From contig NZ_CANMEH010000001.1 of assembly GCF_947496875.1 (NCBI RefSeq), positions 315,663 to 379,662 of the forward strand: a stretch of DNA of 64,000 nt, given 5' to 3'. A program made the translations under genes and the position numbers. Source of the stretch: an uncultured Paracoccus sp. (GTDB lineage: Bacteria; Pseudomonadota; Alphaproteobacteria; Rhodobacterales; Rhodobacteraceae). Below the pieces are notes generated by a model. That model made no database searches. It saw only the letters and a list, made by a program, of their open reading frames with translations, and had not been told where the DNA came from. Positions 1-9,413 of this stretch are shown one piece after another (the first letter of the stretch is position 1; every line of letters begins with the position of its first letter).

Positions 1-389
1 GCCCGCAGCGCCGCCCGGTCCAGGACCTGCGTCGACGCGCCCAGTTCGCGCTGCATGGCTGCCAGGTTTTCCATGACCTGCGCGCCGGTGTCGCTGGTGG
101 TCAGGAACAGGTAGCCGTTTTCCTTGAAGCCCAGATCGGCAACTTCGCCGGCGGGACCGATGTGACGCGCGAAGTCGCGGATGAAATCGACGCCGAACCG
201 GCTGATCTCGACATTCACCCGATCCGAAAACTGCATCCGGATGCCGGATGCCGCCAGGGCCGTCGAACTGGTTGCATAGCTGGGATCGGGCTCGATCACT
301 TCGATGTCCAGGGTGGGGTCGAGCCGGCTGAGCCAGAACGCAACCGACGCCCCCATGACGGCACCCCCTGCGATCAGCACGTCGACCAT
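1..389 (-). CDS. FAD-dependent oxidoreductase (DAO family), N-terminal part
   Basis: The gene is cut by the left window edge, so only its first 129 codons are visible; the ORF track missed it because it has no stop here. Reading the minus strand from ATG at 389, the protein begins [18 protein letters not shown], a beta-strand plus glycine-rich loop (GGAVMG) for binding the ADP part of FAD, followed by an acidic residue at the end of the second strand (IEVIEPD). [14 protein letters not shown] resembles the segment after the Rossmann loop in D-amino-acid oxidase/sarcosine oxidase-like enzymes. The substrate cannot be told from this part. It is divergent from the NDUFA12-like gene, with about 160 bp between them. 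Confidence 0.8.
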   Translation of the reverse strand, partial: MVDVLIAGGAVMGASVAFWLSRLDPTLDIEVIEPDPSYATSSTALAASGIRMQFSDRVNVEISRFGVDFIRDFARHIGPAGEVADLGFKENGYLFLTTSDTGAQVMENLAAMQRELGASTQVLDRAALR

Positions 390-547
390 GGCGCAATCCT
401 TCGCTCGTACCCGTGCAGCGTTGGCGCAGCGCGGCGGGTCAGGCAAGGGGCAGCAACCCGTCCCGGCCATTCGTCACGTGGCAAGATGCTGGACCTCGGC
501 CCGTCTTTCGGCGATACCCGGGCCAGCACTGCGCAAGGATCACGCCC

Positions 548-931
548 ATGTCGCTCAAGTCGATCATGCATCGCCTGCTGACCTGGTGGAACGGCCAGAC
601 CCTGAACACCCAGGTCTGGACCGCGATCCACGGCGAGAAGGTCGGAGAGGACGAGCAGGGCAACATCTATTACCAGAAGGATGGCGGCCGCCGGCGCTGG
701 GTCATCTACAACGGTGAGTCGGAGGCGAGTCGCGTCAGCCCGGACTGGCATGGCTGGCTGCACTTCACCTTCGACGAGATCCCCTCGCAGGTGCCGCTCG
801 CGCGCATGCCTTGGCAACAGCCGCATGTGCCGAACCTCACCGGCACGCCGGGCGCCTATCACCCCGCCGGGTCTCTGGTCCGGTCAGAACCTGTGGTTCG
901 CCGGGATTACGACGCGTGGCGGCCGGAATAG
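548..931 (+). CDS. NDUFA12-family complex I accessory subunit
   Basis: The 127-aa protein has the features of the NDUFA12/B17.2 family: [15 protein letters not shown], then [22 protein letters not shown] and [21 protein letters not shown]. In mitochondria this subunit lies on the peripheral arm of complex I, and alphaproteobacterial homologues, including that of Paracoccus denitrificans, are supernumerary complex I subunits. Its length is typical of bacterial members. The start is the ATG at 548; the longer ORF in the track adds 45 residues with no family likeness. It is unlinked to the nuo operon (about 43 kb away) and is followed closely by a DUF2155 gene. Confidence 0.9.
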   Translation: MSLKSIMHRLLTWWNGQTLNTQVWTAIHGEKVGEDEQGNIYYQKDGGRRRWVIYNGESEASRVSPDWHGWLHFTFDEIPSQVPLARMPWQQPHVPNLTGTPGAYHPAGSLVRSEPVVRRDYDAWRPE

Positions 932-941
932 GCCAACTGCG

Positions 942-1457
942 GTGACCCGTTGGCGGACACGAATGCTGGCGCTTGCGGCTGCGGCGGTGCCGGGCTGGGG
1001 TGGCGCCGTGGCGCAGGATGCGCCGCCGGACATTCCGGTGACCCGCGCGGGTGGCGCGCTGCTGCGCGGTCTGGACAAGATTGCCGGGACCGCGTCCGAT
1101 CTGCAGCTGGCGGTGGGGCAGAGCGTGGATTTCGGCAGGCTGACGGTGCGGCTGGGCGAGTGCCGGCAACCGGCGGACGATCCGGACTCGGACGCGTTCG
1201 CGCAGATGACCATCCTGGACCGGAAGACCGGTCAGACCGCATTCGCGGGCTGGATGATCGCGTCGGCACCCGCGCTGTCCGCGCTGGACGATGCGCGCTA
1301 CGATATTTGGGTCGTGGCCTGCAACGACGGCCGCGCGGCGGATCGGCCGGAACTTGTCTATGAACCCGACACCACGCCACAGCCCGATGATGTGGGCGAG
1401 GGCGGTCCGGACGCTGAAGAAGCCGTCGCCGACCCGGCCGAGGATCAGCCGGACTGA
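942..1457 (+). CDS. DUF2155 domain exported protein
   Basis: A protein of about 171 aa. With the GTG start at 942 it begins MTRWRTRMLALAAAAVPG, a basic n-region and hydrophobic core ending at AVAQDAPP, so a Sec signal peptide is likely. An ATG at 963 is the alternative and would remove the basic n-region. The mature part (LQLAVGQSVDFGRLTVRLGECR ... FAGWMIASAPALSALDDARYDIWVVAC) matches what I know of DUF2155, a periplasmic family common in Alphaproteobacteria with no assigned reaction. The C-terminus is acidic and probably disordered. Its last 13 bases overlap the 3' end of the convergent aat gene. Confidence 0.8.
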   Translation: MTRWRTRMLALAAAAVPGWGGAVAQDAPPDIPVTRAGGALLRGLDKIAGTASDLQLAVGQSVDFGRLTVRLGECRQPADDPDSDAFAQMTILDRKTGQTAFAGWMIASAPALSALDDARYDIWVVACNDGRAADRPELVYEPDTTPQPDDVGEGGPDAEEAVADPAEDQPD

Positions 1458-2098
1458 ACCCCAGTCCCCTCCAGACGGCGCAGCAATGCCGCCGCATCCG
1501 ACAGGGGGCGGGCGCGGAAATCCGCGACACGGGTCAGCGCCCGGCGCAGCTGGGCCTGATAGCTTGCGCGCGGGATCTGCTGGCCGCCCATGCTCGCCAG
1601 ATGCGGGGTCAGGTACTGGGTGTCCAGCAGGGTGAAACCGCAATCGGCCAGGTGCTGCGACAGCCAGAGCAGCGCCATCTTGGACCCGTCCCGCTGACTC
1701 GAGAACATGCTTTCCCCGAAGAAGGCACCGCCCAGCGTCACGCCGAACAGGCCCCCCGCCAATTGGCCCTGATGGTAGACGGCCAGCGCATGCGCATGTC
1801 CGGCCCTGTGAAGATCGGCGTAGAGCCTGGCGAGCGGCGCATTGATCCAGGTCTCGGACCTGGCGGCGCAGGCGTCGACGATCGCGTCGAAATCGGGCGA
1901 GGCGTCGGCGGTCCAGCCGCCCCGTCGAAGGCTGCGGCGCAGCGATCGCGAGGCATGGATGCCGCCCACCGGCAGGATGCCGCGAAATGGTGGATCGTAC
2001 CAGTGCAGCTGCGGATCTGCGGCGCTGTGCGCCATCGGGAACACGCCTTGGGCGTAGCCCGTCAGCAGTTGCGCAGCAGTCGGGACGCGGTAGTCCAT
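1445..2098 (-). CDS. aat: Leucyl/phenylalanyl-tRNA-protein transferase
   Basis: Transfers Leu or Phe from charged tRNA to N-terminal Lys or Arg of proteins, marking them for ClpS/ClpAP degradation (bacterial N-degron pathway, cytoplasm). The protein shows the family signatures YAQGVFPMA near the N-terminus, LHWYDPPFRGILP, ETWINAPLARLYADLH, and FGVTLGGAFFGESMFS with SKMALLWL. Length 217 aa is normal for the alphaproteobacterial form. The ATG at 2098 follows a GTG at 2101; neither has a clear Shine-Dalgarno, because an 11-bp GC hairpin (2105-2130) sits directly upstream. It lies downstream of accC on the same strand. Confidence 0.95.
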   Translation of the reverse strand: MDYRVPTAAQLLTGYAQGVFPMAHSAADPQLHWYDPPFRGILPVGGIHASRSLRRSLRRGGWTADASPDFDAIVDACAARSETWINAPLARLYADLHRAGHAHALAVYHQGQLAGGLFGVTLGGAFFGESMFSSQRDGSKMALLWLSQHLADCGFTLLDTQYLTPHLASMGGQQIPRASYQAQLRRALTRVADFRARPLSDAAALLRRLEGTGVQSG

Positions 2099-2104
2099 CA
2101 CACC

Positions 2105-2130
2105 GCGGCGGCGCCGCGTGGCGCCGCCGC
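2105..2130. repeat. Perfect 11-bp GC stem-loop before aat
   Basis: GCGGCGGCGCC and GGCGCCGCCGC form a perfect 11-bp inverted repeat around a 4-base loop, in the 55-bp gap between the accC stop and the aat start. There is no T-run after it on either strand, so it is not a classical intrinsic terminator. It could still stop or stabilise the accC transcript, or limit ribosome access to aat. Confidence 0.75.
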
Positions 2131-2153
2131 CGCGCGGTTCACCGTCATTCGCA

Positions 2154-3500
2154 TCACGTCAGGTTCTTGGCCAGCCAGCGTTCCAGCCAGTGGATCGAAT
2201 AGGTCCCGGCCTTGATCTCGGGGTCGCGGAGCAGGCGCCGGAACAGCGGCACGGTCGTGTCCACGCCATCGACGATCAGTTCGCCCAATGCGCGATCCAG
2301 GCGGGCCAGCGCCTCGGGCCGGTCGCGGCCATGGACGATCAGCTTGCCGATCAGCGAATCGTAATAGGGCGGAATCGTGTAGCCGTCATAGATCGCGGAA
2401 TCGATCCGAACGCCCAATCCGCCCGGTGCGTGGTATTGCGTGACCCGGCCCGGGCAGGGGGTGAAGTTCGGCAGCTTCTCGGCATTGATCCGCACCTCGA
2501 TGGCGTGCCCGCGCACCGTCAGGTCGTCCTGCACCAGCTCCATCGGCAGACCGGCGGCAACGCGGATCTGTTCGCGCACCAGATCGACGTCGAAGACGGC
2601 CTCGGTGACCGGGTGTTCCACCTGCAGCCGGGTGTTCATCTCGATGAAATAGAACGCGCCGTCTTCGAACAGGAATTCGATCGTGCCGGCCCCGGCGTAG
2701 CCCAGCTTGGCCATCGCGTCGGCGCAAGTGCGGCCGATCCGCTCGCGCTGCTCGGCGGTGATGGTCGGCCCCGGCGCTTCCTCGAGAACCTTCTGGTGGC
2801 GGCGCTGCAGGGAACAGTCGCGTTCACCCAAGTGGACGGCCTTTCCCTGGCCGTCACCGAAGACCTGCACCTCGATATGCCGGGGCTTCTGCAGGTATTT
2901 CTCGATATAGACGTCCGGGTTGCCGAAGGCCGCCTTGGCCTCGGCCCGGGCGGTCCGGAACGCGACGTCCAGGCCGGCGGCATCCTTGGCCACCTTCATC
3001 CCGCGCCCACCCCCTCCGGCGGTCGCCTTGATGATGACGGGATAGCCGATCTCCGCGGCGATCTCGCGGGCGTCCTCGACGCTGTCGACGCCGCCTTCGG
3101 ATCCCGGCACCACCGGGATACCCAGTTCTGCCGCAGTTTCCTTGGCGGTGATCTTGTCGCCCATGATCCGGATATGCTCGGCGCGCGGGCCGATGAAGGT
3201 CAGCCCGTGGTCCTCGACCATCTGCACGAACTGCGCGTTCTCGGACAGGAACCCGTAGCCGGGATGGATCGCCTGCGCGCCGGTGATCTCGCAGGCCGAG
3301 ATGATCGCCGGCATCGACAGATAGGACGACATCGATGGCGGCGGACCGATGCAGACGGATTCGTCGGCCATCCGCACATGCATCGCGTCGGCGTCGGCGG
3401 TGGAATGCACGGCGACCGAGGCGATCCCCATCTCGCGGCAGGCGCGGATGACGCGCAGGGCGATTTCGCCGCGGTTGGCTATCAGGATCTTGTCGAACAT
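2154..3500 (-). CDS. accC: Acetyl-CoA carboxylase, biotin carboxylase subunit
   Basis: ATP-dependent carboxylation of biotin on AccB, the first half of the acetyl-CoA carboxylase reaction for fatty acid synthesis. The 448-aa protein starts [20 protein letters not shown]. It has the ATP-grasp glycine loop [13 protein letters not shown] near residue 160, the catalytic-site stretch [16 protein letters not shown], and the C-terminal biotin carboxylase domain with [10 protein letters not shown]. Length is standard for stand-alone AccC. It follows accB with one base between the genes, the usual accBC operon. Confidence 0.98.
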   Translation of the reverse strand: MFDKILIANRGEIALRVIRACREMGIASVAVHSTADADAMHVRMADESVCIGPPPSMSSYLSMPAIISACEITGAQAIHPGYGFLSENAQFVQMVEDHGLTFIGPRAEHIRIMGDKITAKETAAELGIPVVPGSEGGVDSVEDAREIAAEIGYPVIIKATAGGGGRGMKVAKDAAGLDVAFRTARAEAKAAFGNPDVYIEKYLQKPRHIEVQVFGDGQGKAVHLGERDCSLQRRHQKVLEEAPGPTITAEQRERIGRTCADAMAKLGYAGAGTIEFLFEDGAFYFIEMNTRLQVEHPVTEAVFDVDLVREQIRVAAGLPMELVQDDLTVRGHAIEVRINAEKLPNFTPCPGRVTQYHAPGGLGVRIDSAIYDGYTIPPYYDSLIGKLIVHGRDRPEALARLDRALGELIVDGVDTTVPLFRRLLRDPEIKAGTYSIHWLERWLAKNLT

Positions 3501-3501
3501 C

Positions 3502-4053
3502 TCAGTCGACGATCATCAGCGGCGTGCCGAATTCCACCGGGGTCCCGTCCTCGACCAGGATGCGGCGAACCGTCCCGGCCCGGGGGGACGGGATGTGGTT
3601 CATCGTCTTCATCGCCTCGACGATCAGCAGGGTGTCGCCCTCGGCGACCTGCTGGCCGATGCTCACGAAGGCGCTCACGCCCGGTTCCGGGGACAGGTAG
3701 GCGGTTCCGACCATCGGCGACGGCACCACGCCGGGCAGACTGGCCGGGTCGCTGCCCGGGCCCGGTGCCGTTTCCCCCGGGCCTGATCCGGCAGCGGCAT
3801 TTTCACCGGGGAACGTCGCGGCGGGGGACGCCTGCGCCGCGGCCGGCTGGCCATGCACGAGCTGCGCGAACGGGGCCTGCATCGCCTGGGTCGCGGCGCC
3901 CTGCTTGGACAGCTGGACGGTCAGGCGGTCGTTCTCGCCGTACTCGCGCTTGACGGACAGCTGGACCAACTCGTTCCGGTTCAGAAGCTCGGCCAAGGCC
4001 TGGATGAAGGCGACGTCGCCCTCGTGCTGCTTGCCGTCTTTGTTGTCGCTCAT
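3502..4053 (-). CDS. accB: Acetyl-CoA carboxylase, biotin carboxyl carrier protein
   Basis: Carries biotin between AccC and the carboxyltransferase. The C-terminal lipoyl/biotinyl domain contains EAMKTMNHI, with the biotinylated Lys at about residue 149 of 183, and ends GTPLMIVD. The N-terminal part holds a conserved [19 protein letters not shown] helix region, then a flexible Ala/Pro-rich linker (roughly residues 70-110), as usual for BCCP. It is immediately upstream of accC. The birA at 62.2 kb encodes the ligase expected to biotinylate it. Confidence 0.97.
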   Translation of the reverse strand: MSDNKDGKQHEGDVAFIQALAELLNRNELVQLSVKREYGENDRLTVQLSKQGAATQAMQAPFAQLVHGQPAAAQASPAATFPGENAAAGSGPGETAPGPGSDPASLPGVVPSPMVGTAYLSPEPGVSAFVSIGQQVAEGDTLLIVEAMKTMNHIPSPRAGTVRRILVEDGTPVEFGTPLMIVD

Positions 4054-4098
4054 CGGGATCTCTGCCTCGTGCCGTTCTGCGGATGCGGCGGTGGCCGC

Positions 4099-5097
4099 TT
4101 ATAGCGCCTCGTCCGGCGCAAGGGAAATCGTTTCCGGACCGCCGCCGGGACCGTCCGCGATCCCCCCATCGCCGGCCTCGCGGGCCGTGCTGCTGCCGGC
4201 ATCCTTGCGCGGCTTCCAGCGACGGTGGATCCAGAACCACTGGTCCATATGGGCGCGGATCAGGGTTTCCAGGTCGTCGTTCAGCGTCTGCATCATCACC
4301 GCGGCGTCGCCGTGCGGGACCGGGTGGCCGACCCGGACCGAAAAGCTCAGGCCATCGGCCTGCCGGATCCCCGCGATCGGGATCAGCGCGGCGCCATAGC
4401 GCAGCGCCAGTTCGGCCGGGGTCAGCACGGTCTCGGTCGGCAGGCCGAAGAACTGCAGGGTCTGCCCGTGCCGATCGAACTGGTCGAAGCCCAGGCACAG
4501 CAACCCGCCGCCGCGCAGGAACCGGATCATCGCCGCCAGTCCGGCCCGCCCGCGCGGGAACACGGGTTCGGCGATGGCCTTGATCGCGGGCACATAGTGC
4601 CGGTTGAACGCGGCATTGTTCATGGGGCGGTAAAGCCCGCCCACCGTCCAGCCGCGCCCCACCAGCGCCGCCCGCACCGCGTCGAAATTGCCGAAATGCC
4701 CGCAGGCAAGGACCACCGGCCGCCCCGCCGCGACGGCCTGTTCCAACGCCGGCAGGCCGGGCCCGGTCAGCGGCTCGCTGGCCTGCAGGCGCCGGGTGAA
4801 GCCCGCGCCGGAATAGATCTCCATGACCGAGCGGCCGGCATTGTCGGGCACGGCGCGGGTCAGTCGCTGCACCTCGCGCGGGCTCAGGTCAGGACGGGCC
4901 AGCGCCAGATTGTCGCGGATCCGGCGCCGCCAGCCGGCGAGCGGCGCGGCCAGATGCGCAAAGATCCACCCCATCGCGGGAATGCGCCGCCGATAGGGCA
5001 GCAGCCGGACCATCCGGATGATCGTGATGAACAGCAGGCTGGCCGCGCGGTCGGTCAGCGGAATGCGTGCGGAAGGATTGTCAGGCTGCTCTGCCAT
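4099..5097 (-). CDS. LpxL/HtrB-family lysophospholipid acyltransferase
   Basis: Inner-membrane acyltransferase of the lipid A late-acyltransferase superfamily (332 aa). The HX4D catalytic motif is seen in ACGHFGNFDAV, and further family blocks are GGLYRPMNNAAFNRHY, GLLCLGFDQFDR and WFWIHRRWKPR. One hydrophobic N-terminal segment around IPLTDRAASLLFITIIRMV may anchor it. The start MAEQPDN at 5097 is chosen because it lies just after the EamA stop (TGA-N-ATG spacing); the track ORF extends into the upstream gene. The exact acceptor (lipid A or another glycolipid) cannot be told. The Ala/Gly-rich C-terminal tail looks unstructured. Confidence 0.85.
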   Translation of the reverse strand: MAEQPDNPSARIPLTDRAASLLFITIIRMVRLLPYRRRIPAMGWIFAHLAAPLAGWRRRIRDNLALARPDLSPREVQRLTRAVPDNAGRSVMEIYSGAGFTRRLQASEPLTGPGLPALEQAVAAGRPVVLACGHFGNFDAVRAALVGRGWTVGGLYRPMNNAAFNRHYVPAIKAIAEPVFPRGRAGLAAMIRFLRGGGLLCLGFDQFDRHGQTLQFFGLPTETVLTPAELALRYGAALIPIAGIRQADGLSFSVRVGHPVPHGDAAVMMQTLNDDLETLIRAHMDQWFWIHRRWKPRKDAGSSTAREAGDGGIADGPGGGPETISLAPDEAL

Positions 5098-5098
5098 C

Positions 5099-6004
5099 TC
5101 AGGTCGCCGCTTGCATCGCATGTGCCTCGCGCATCCAGACATAGATACCGGCCGCCACAATGATCGTCGCACCCAGGATCGTCCACCCGTCCGGAACCGC
5201 CCCGAAGAACAGCCATCCCCACAGCCCCGCCCAGACCAGCCCCGTATAGCCGAACGGCGCCACCGCCGCCGCCTCGGCCAGCGAAAAGGCCTTGATCAGC
5301 AGCGCCTGCGCGACGGTTCCCAGCAGGCCGATGGCGACAAAGGCCCAGATGTCCCCGGGCTGCACCGGCTGCCACACGAAGGGGGCGGCCAGCGACGCGC
5401 CCAGCGTGGCGACCCCGGTCGACCACAGGATCGAGGTGGCGGTGCTGTCGCCACGAACCATCCGCGTCATCACTGCCCCCGCGGCATAGCTGACGGCCGC
5501 CAGCAGCGGCAGCACCGCGGCAGGGTGGAACACGCCGGCTCCGGGCCGGATCACGATCAACGCGCCGATCAGCGCCGCGAGAATCCCGAGAATGCGCCGG
5601 ATCCCGATCCGCTCGCCCAGGAACACGGCGGCGGCCAGCGTGATGAGCACCGGGTTGATGTCCATGATGGCGGTCGCCTCGGCCAGTCCGACATGCTGCA
5701 GCGACGTGAAGAAAAGCCCGATGGCGGCCAGCTGCATCAGGCCGCGCCCGACCTGCAGCAGGGGTGAGCCCGAGCGGGCGACCCGGCGCAGTCGCGGGCC
5801 CAGCACGGCCAGGACGATGACAAGGTTCACCGCCATGCGGGTCCAGATCACCTGGGCCGGGTGATAGTGCGCGGTCAGATGCTTGCCCGTGGCATCCATC
5901 AGGGTGAACAGCAGGACCGACCCGAGCAGCAGCAGGATGCCGGTCGATTGCGCCGAGCGGGGCGCACGGGCGGTCCTGCCGCTTGCGCCCGCTGTGTGCC
6001 CCAT
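5099..6004 (-). CDS. EamA/DMT-superfamily transporter
   Basis: A polytopic inner-membrane protein of about 301 aa with two EamA repeats and roughly ten hydrophobic segments (for example ILLLLGSVLLFTLMDATGKHL near the start and AAVAPFGYTGLVWAGLWGWLFF in the second repeat). MDINPVLITLAAAVFLGE is the typical end of the first repeat. The substrate is unknown. I prefer the ATG at 6004; an ATG at 6034 would add ten residues, and neither has a strong ribosome binding site. It is followed after one base by the acyltransferase gene, so the two are probably co-transcribed. Confidence 0.85.
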   Translation of the reverse strand: MGHTAGASGRTARAPRSAQSTGILLLLGSVLLFTLMDATGKHLTAHYHPAQVIWTRMAVNLVIVLAVLGPRLRRVARSGSPLLQVGRGLMQLAAIGLFFTSLQHVGLAEATAIMDINPVLITLAAAVFLGERIGIRRILGILAALIGALIVIRPGAGVFHPAAVLPLLAAVSYAAGAVMTRMVRGDSTATSILWSTGVATLGASLAAPFVWQPVQPGDIWAFVAIGLLGTVAQALLIKAFSLAEAAAVAPFGYTGLVWAGLWGWLFFGAVPDGWTILGATIIVAAGIYVWMREAHAMQAAT

Positions 6005-6070
6005 CAGGGCCGTGGCCCGTGGCAGCGGACGCATCAGATACCGGGCGCCGATCGCAGGCCACGCAGCCGG

Positions 6071-6084
6071 GACGCCGCGGCGTC
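6071..6084. terminator. Palindrome downstream of tkt
   Basis: GACGCCGCGGCGTC is a perfect 14-base palindrome about 30 bases past the tkt stop, upstream of the EamA gene. It could form a short hairpin ending the tkt transcript. There is no T-tract, so an intrinsic terminator is only a possibility. Confidence 0.3.
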
Positions 6085-6113
6085 GCGCCGCTGGCCCGCG
6101 TCGGATGTCGGGA

Positions 6114-8135
6114 TCAAAGCAGCGCCTTGACCCGGGCCACTGTCGCTTCCGGCGTGATCCCGAACTCCCTGTACAGCCGGTCGGCCGGGGCCGATGCGCC
6201 GAACCCCGTCATCCCCACGAACCCCGCGCGCCGTTCGGCCCCGCGTTCGCCCAGCAGCAACCAGTCCCAGGGCTGGCGCACCGCCGCCTCGATCGCGACC
6301 CGCACGGGCCCTTCCGGCAGGACCTCGGCGCGGTACGCCTCGTCCTGGTCGCGGAACAGTTCCATGCAGGGGACCGACACCACCCGGGTCGGCACGCCTT
6401 CGGATTCCAGCGCCTCGGCCGCGGCCAGCGCGATCTCGACCTCGGACCCCGAGGCCATCAGGATCGCCTGCGGCGCGGCAGACGCCTCGCGCAGAACATA
6501 GGCGCCGCGTTCCGACAGGTTCGCGTCGGTGTGCTCGGTCCGGACCAGCGGCAGGTTCTGGCGGGACAGGGCCAGGATCGATGGGGTCGAGGTCGAGGTC
6601 AGCGCGATCTCCCACGCCTCGGCCGTCTCGATCAGGTCGGCAGGGCGGAAGGTCAGCGTGTTCGGGGTGGCGCGCAGCAGGGCCAGATGCTCGACCGGCT
6701 GGTGCGTCGGCCCGTCCTCGCCCAGACCGATGGAATCGTGGGTCATGACATAGACCACCGGGACGCCCATCAGCGCCGACAGCCGCATTGCCCCGCGGGC
6801 ATAATCGGTGAACGCCAGGAACGTGCCGCCATAGGGGCGGAACCCGCCATGCAGGTACAGCCCGTTCATCGCCGCGGCCATGCCGTGTTCGCGGATCCCG
6901 TAATGGACATAGCGGCCCAGCCGGTTCTCCGGGGAGAACACCCCCAGATCCTTGGTGCGGGTGTTGTTCGACCCGGTCAGGTCGGCGGAGCCGCCCATCG
7001 TTTCGGGCAGGATCGGGTTGACGACCTCCAGCACCATCTCGGATGCCTTGCGGGTGGCGACCTTGGGCCGGTCGGCGCAGGCGCGGCGTTTCAGATCGGA
7101 AATCGCGGCCGCCAGCCTGTCCGACGTCTGGCCGGACACCCGTGCAGCGAACGCGTCCCGCTGATCGGAAGGCAGGGCATCGACCCGCGCCGCCCAGGCC
7201 TCGCGCTCGGCGCTGCCGCGGGCGCCAAGTTCCCGCCAGCGGCCGACCAGTTCCTCGGGCAGCTCGAAATCGCCGTGATCCCATGCATAGGCGAGGCGGG
7301 TCGCTGCGATCTCCTCTGCGCCGAGCGGCGAGCCGTGGACACCGGACGTGCCGCCCTTGCCGGCCGAGCCGAACCCGATGATCGTCTTGCAGGCGACCAG
7401 CACCGGACGACCGTCGTCCTGTCCTGCGTCGGTCAGGGCGCGATGGATGTCGGCGGGGTCGTGGCCGTCGCAACGCAGCGTGCGCCAGCCCGACGCCTCG
7501 AACCGCTTGATCTGGTCGGTCGAGTCCGACAGTGACACCGCGCCGTCAATCGTGATGTCGTTGTCGTCCCACAGCACGATCAGCCGACCCAGCTTCAGAT
7601 GTCCGGCCAGGGCGATGGCTTCCTGGCTGATCCCCTCCATCAGGCAGCCGTCCCCGGCGATGACCCAGGTCCGGTGGTCGCACAGATCGGCCCCGAACTC
7701 TGCCCGCATCTTGGCCTCGGCCATGGCAAAGCCGACGGCAGTCGCCAGACCCTGCCCCAGCGGGCCCGTCGTCGTTTCCACCCCGTCGGCATGGCCGTAT
7801 TCCGGATGGCCCGCGGTGATCGCCCCCCACTGACGAAAGTTGCGGATCTGGTCCAGGCTCATCTGCTCGAAACCGGTCAGGTGCAGCAGCGAATACAGCA
7901 GCATCGAGCCGTGCCCGGCCGACAGGATGAACCGGTCCCGGTCGAACCAGTTCGGCGCCGCGGCATCGAATTTCAGGTGCTTGCCCCACAGCACCGTGGC
8001 CACATCCGCCATGCCCATGGGCATCCCCGGGTGGCCGGAATTCGCGGCCTGCACGGCGTCCATCGCCAGCACCCGGATGGCGCTGGCCAGGCTCCAGTGA
8101 TCGGGGTCGGCCTGTCGATGCGCGGTCAGATCCAT
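6114..8135 (-). CDS. tkt: Transketolase
   Basis: Thiamine-diphosphate enzyme that moves two-carbon units between sugar phosphates in the pentose phosphate pathway. The 673-aa protein has [21 protein letters not shown], the ThDP motif [13 protein letters not shown] ... [14 protein letters not shown], the transketolase middle-domain stretch [19 protein letters not shown], and [19 protein letters not shown] with the catalytic Glu of the pyrimidine domain. Length is standard. It appears to be monocistronic, with its own promoter-like sequence upstream (8168-8196). The edd gene 8 kb away belongs to connected sugar-phosphate metabolism. Confidence 0.98.
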   Translation of the reverse strand: MDLTAHRQADPDHWSLASAIRVLAMDAVQAANSGHPGMPMGMADVATVLWGKHLKFDAAAPNWFDRDRFILSAGHGSMLLYSLLHLTGFEQMSLDQIRNFRQWGAITAGHPEYGHADGVETTTGPLGQGLATAVGFAMAEAKMRAEFGADLCDHRTWVIAGDGCLMEGISQEAIALAGHLKLGRLIVLWDDNDITIDGAVSLSDSTDQIKRFEASGWRTLRCDGHDPADIHRALTDAGQDDGRPVLVACKTIIGFGSAGKGGTSGVHGSPLGAEEIAATRLAYAWDHGDFELPEELVGRWRELGARGSAEREAWAARVDALPSDQRDAFAARVSGQTSDRLAAAISDLKRRACADRPKVATRKASEMVLEVVNPILPETMGGSADLTGSNNTRTKDLGVFSPENRLGRYVHYGIREHGMAAAMNGLYLHGGFRPYGGTFLAFTDYARGAMRLSALMGVPVVYVMTHDSIGLGEDGPTHQPVEHLALLRATPNTLTFRPADLIETAEAWEIALTSTSTPSILALSRQNLPLVRTEHTDANLSERGAYVLREASAAPQAILMASGSEVEIALAAAEALESEGVPTRVVSVPCMELFRDQDEAYRAEVLPEGPVRVAIEAAVRQPWDWLLLGERGAERRAGFVGMTGFGASAPADRLYREFGITPEATVARVKALL

Positions 8136-8167
8136 GGCAGCGGTCCTTGATGGGGCGGGGATGGCCT

Positions 8168-8205
8168 CTGATAGGCAGCGGTCCGGCGGGTTGCAAGCGG
8201 ACCGC
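8168..8205 (-). promoter_or_regulatory. tkt promoter candidate with flanking inverted repeat
   Basis: On the minus strand, TTGCAA and TATCAG are separated by exactly 17 bases, about 33 bases before the tkt ATG. A perfect 8-bp inverted repeat, GCGGTCCG (8178-8185) and CGGACCGC (8198-8205), flanks the -35 hexamer with a 12-base centre. This could be an operator or an RNA hairpin. Confidence 0.45.
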
Positions 8206-8303
8206 CGCGGCCGCCGCTCGCTGCCGGCGGAGGGCCAGAAACGGATGCCGCCGCGGGTCCGAGTACGACGCCTTGACCCCTGAAATCACGTCAGAGCGGA
8301 TCG

Positions 8304-8319
8304 CCGCCCCAGTGGGCGG
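8304..8319 (-). terminator. Hairpin after xerD
   Basis: CCGCCC and GGGCGG form a 6-bp stem with a 4-base loop, 15 bases beyond the xerD stop in the direction of xerD transcription. No T-run follows, so it is only a candidate terminator. Confidence 0.35.
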
Positions 8320-8333
8320 TCGACCCGACGGGC

Positions 8334-9308
8334 CTAGTCGCCGTCGGCGAGTGGGTGGTGTTTCAGGACCAGGTCGCGCATGCGCTGGTCCAGCACATGG
8401 GTGTAGATTTCCGTCGTACCCAGGTCGGCGTGACCAAGCAGCATCTGGATCGACCGCAGATCGGCCCCCCCGTCCAGCAGATGGGTGGCGAATGCGTGGC
8501 GGATCACATGCGGGGTCACCCGGTCGGGCGGCAAGCCCGCGGCGACCGCAATGCGCCCGAGCAGCGCGTGCAAGCCCTGTCGCGTCATGTGGCCCGCCGC
8601 GCCGCGCGCCGGGAACAGCCAGCGCCCCCCGGCCCCGCGCACCAGCCGCCCCAAGGGCGTGTCGGGTCCGGCCGCATCGCGCGCCGCGATCCAGCAGTCC
8701 AGCGCCCGCTGCGCCGGGCGGGTCAGGGGAACCATTCTTTCCCGGCCGCCCTTGCCGCGGATCAGCAGCAGCCTGGGCCGCCCGCGACAGCTGTCGATCG
8801 GCAGGCTGACCAGTTCGCTGACCCGCATGCCGGTGGCGTAGAGCAGTTCCATCGCGCAGACCGTTCGGGCCCGGTTGGTCTCGCCCGGCTCCAGCGTCGC
8901 GGCGGCGTCCAGCAGCGCCGTGACCTCGGTCTGGCTCAGCGTGCGGGGCAGGCGCTGGACCCGGCCCGGGCCGCTGATGCGGATGGCCGGGTCATCGTTG
9001 CGCCAGCCCTCGTCCAGGGCAAAGCGGCAAAGCTGCCGGATGGACGACAGCCGTCTGGCGCGGGTCGCCCGCGACAGGCCGAGCGCGTCGCAGCGTGCCA
9101 GGTAGTCCTCGATATCATCCCGCACCATGCCTTGCAGGGTCAGGCCGCGCTCGTTCAGGAACGACAGAAAGTCGCGCAGATCACGGCCATAGGCGAGGAT
9201 GGTGTTCCGCGCCGCGCCCGCTTCGGCCGCCTGCGCGTCAAGAAAGGTCGCGACCCGTTGCAGATCGGCTACGGAGGCCAAACGGCCGCTCTGGGCCGCA
9301 GGGCTCAT
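8334..9308 (-). CDS. xerD: Site-specific tyrosine recombinase XerD
   Basis: Resolves chromosome dimers with XerC at dif. The N-terminal SAM-like core-binding domain (AFLDAQAAEAGAARNTILAYGRDL) is followed by the catalytic domain. It carries Arg in ATGMRVSELVSL, Lys in LLIRGKGGRER, HxxR as HVIRHAFATHLL, His in QMLLGHADL and the nucleophilic Tyr in TTEIYTHV. At 324 aa it is normal for XerD. The start MSPAAQSG at 9308 is used; upstream residues in the track are not family-like. It lies next to the aroK/aroB locus with no integrase context, so it is the housekeeping recombinase and not a mobile element. Confidence 0.93.
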   Translation of the reverse strand: MSPAAQSGRLASVADLQRVATFLDAQAAEAGAARNTILAYGRDLRDFLSFLNERGLTLQGMVRDDIEDYLARCDALGLSRATRARRLSSIRQLCRFALDEGWRNDDPAIRISGPGRVQRLPRTLSQTEVTALLDAAATLEPGETNRARTVCAMELLYATGMRVSELVSLPIDSCRGRPRLLLIRGKGGRERMVPLTRPAQRALDCWIAARDAAGPDTPLGRLVRGAGGRWLFPARGAAGHMTRQGLHALLGRIAVAAGLPPDRVTPHVIRHAFATHLLDGGADLRSIQMLLGHADLGTTEIYTHVLDQRMRDLVLKHHPLADGD

Positions 9309-9413
9309 CGATCTGAGGGGCGTGGCGGCCGGACCCCACCTGAGCAGCTCTCGGCGTCCGGGCTGCGCCCGCAGCGGGGCCACAGAGCTTCGCTGCGTTC
9401 CACCCCAGTGCGT

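Noticed and set aside
2118-3953. 611-codon plus-strand ORF opposite accC/accB
   Set aside because: Composition and lack of motifs mark it as a shadow of two well-supported genes.
8334-9308. Tyrosine recombinase as a sign of an integrated element
   Set aside because: The protein is a typical XerD among housekeeping genes, with no att repeats, tRNA or phage genes nearby.
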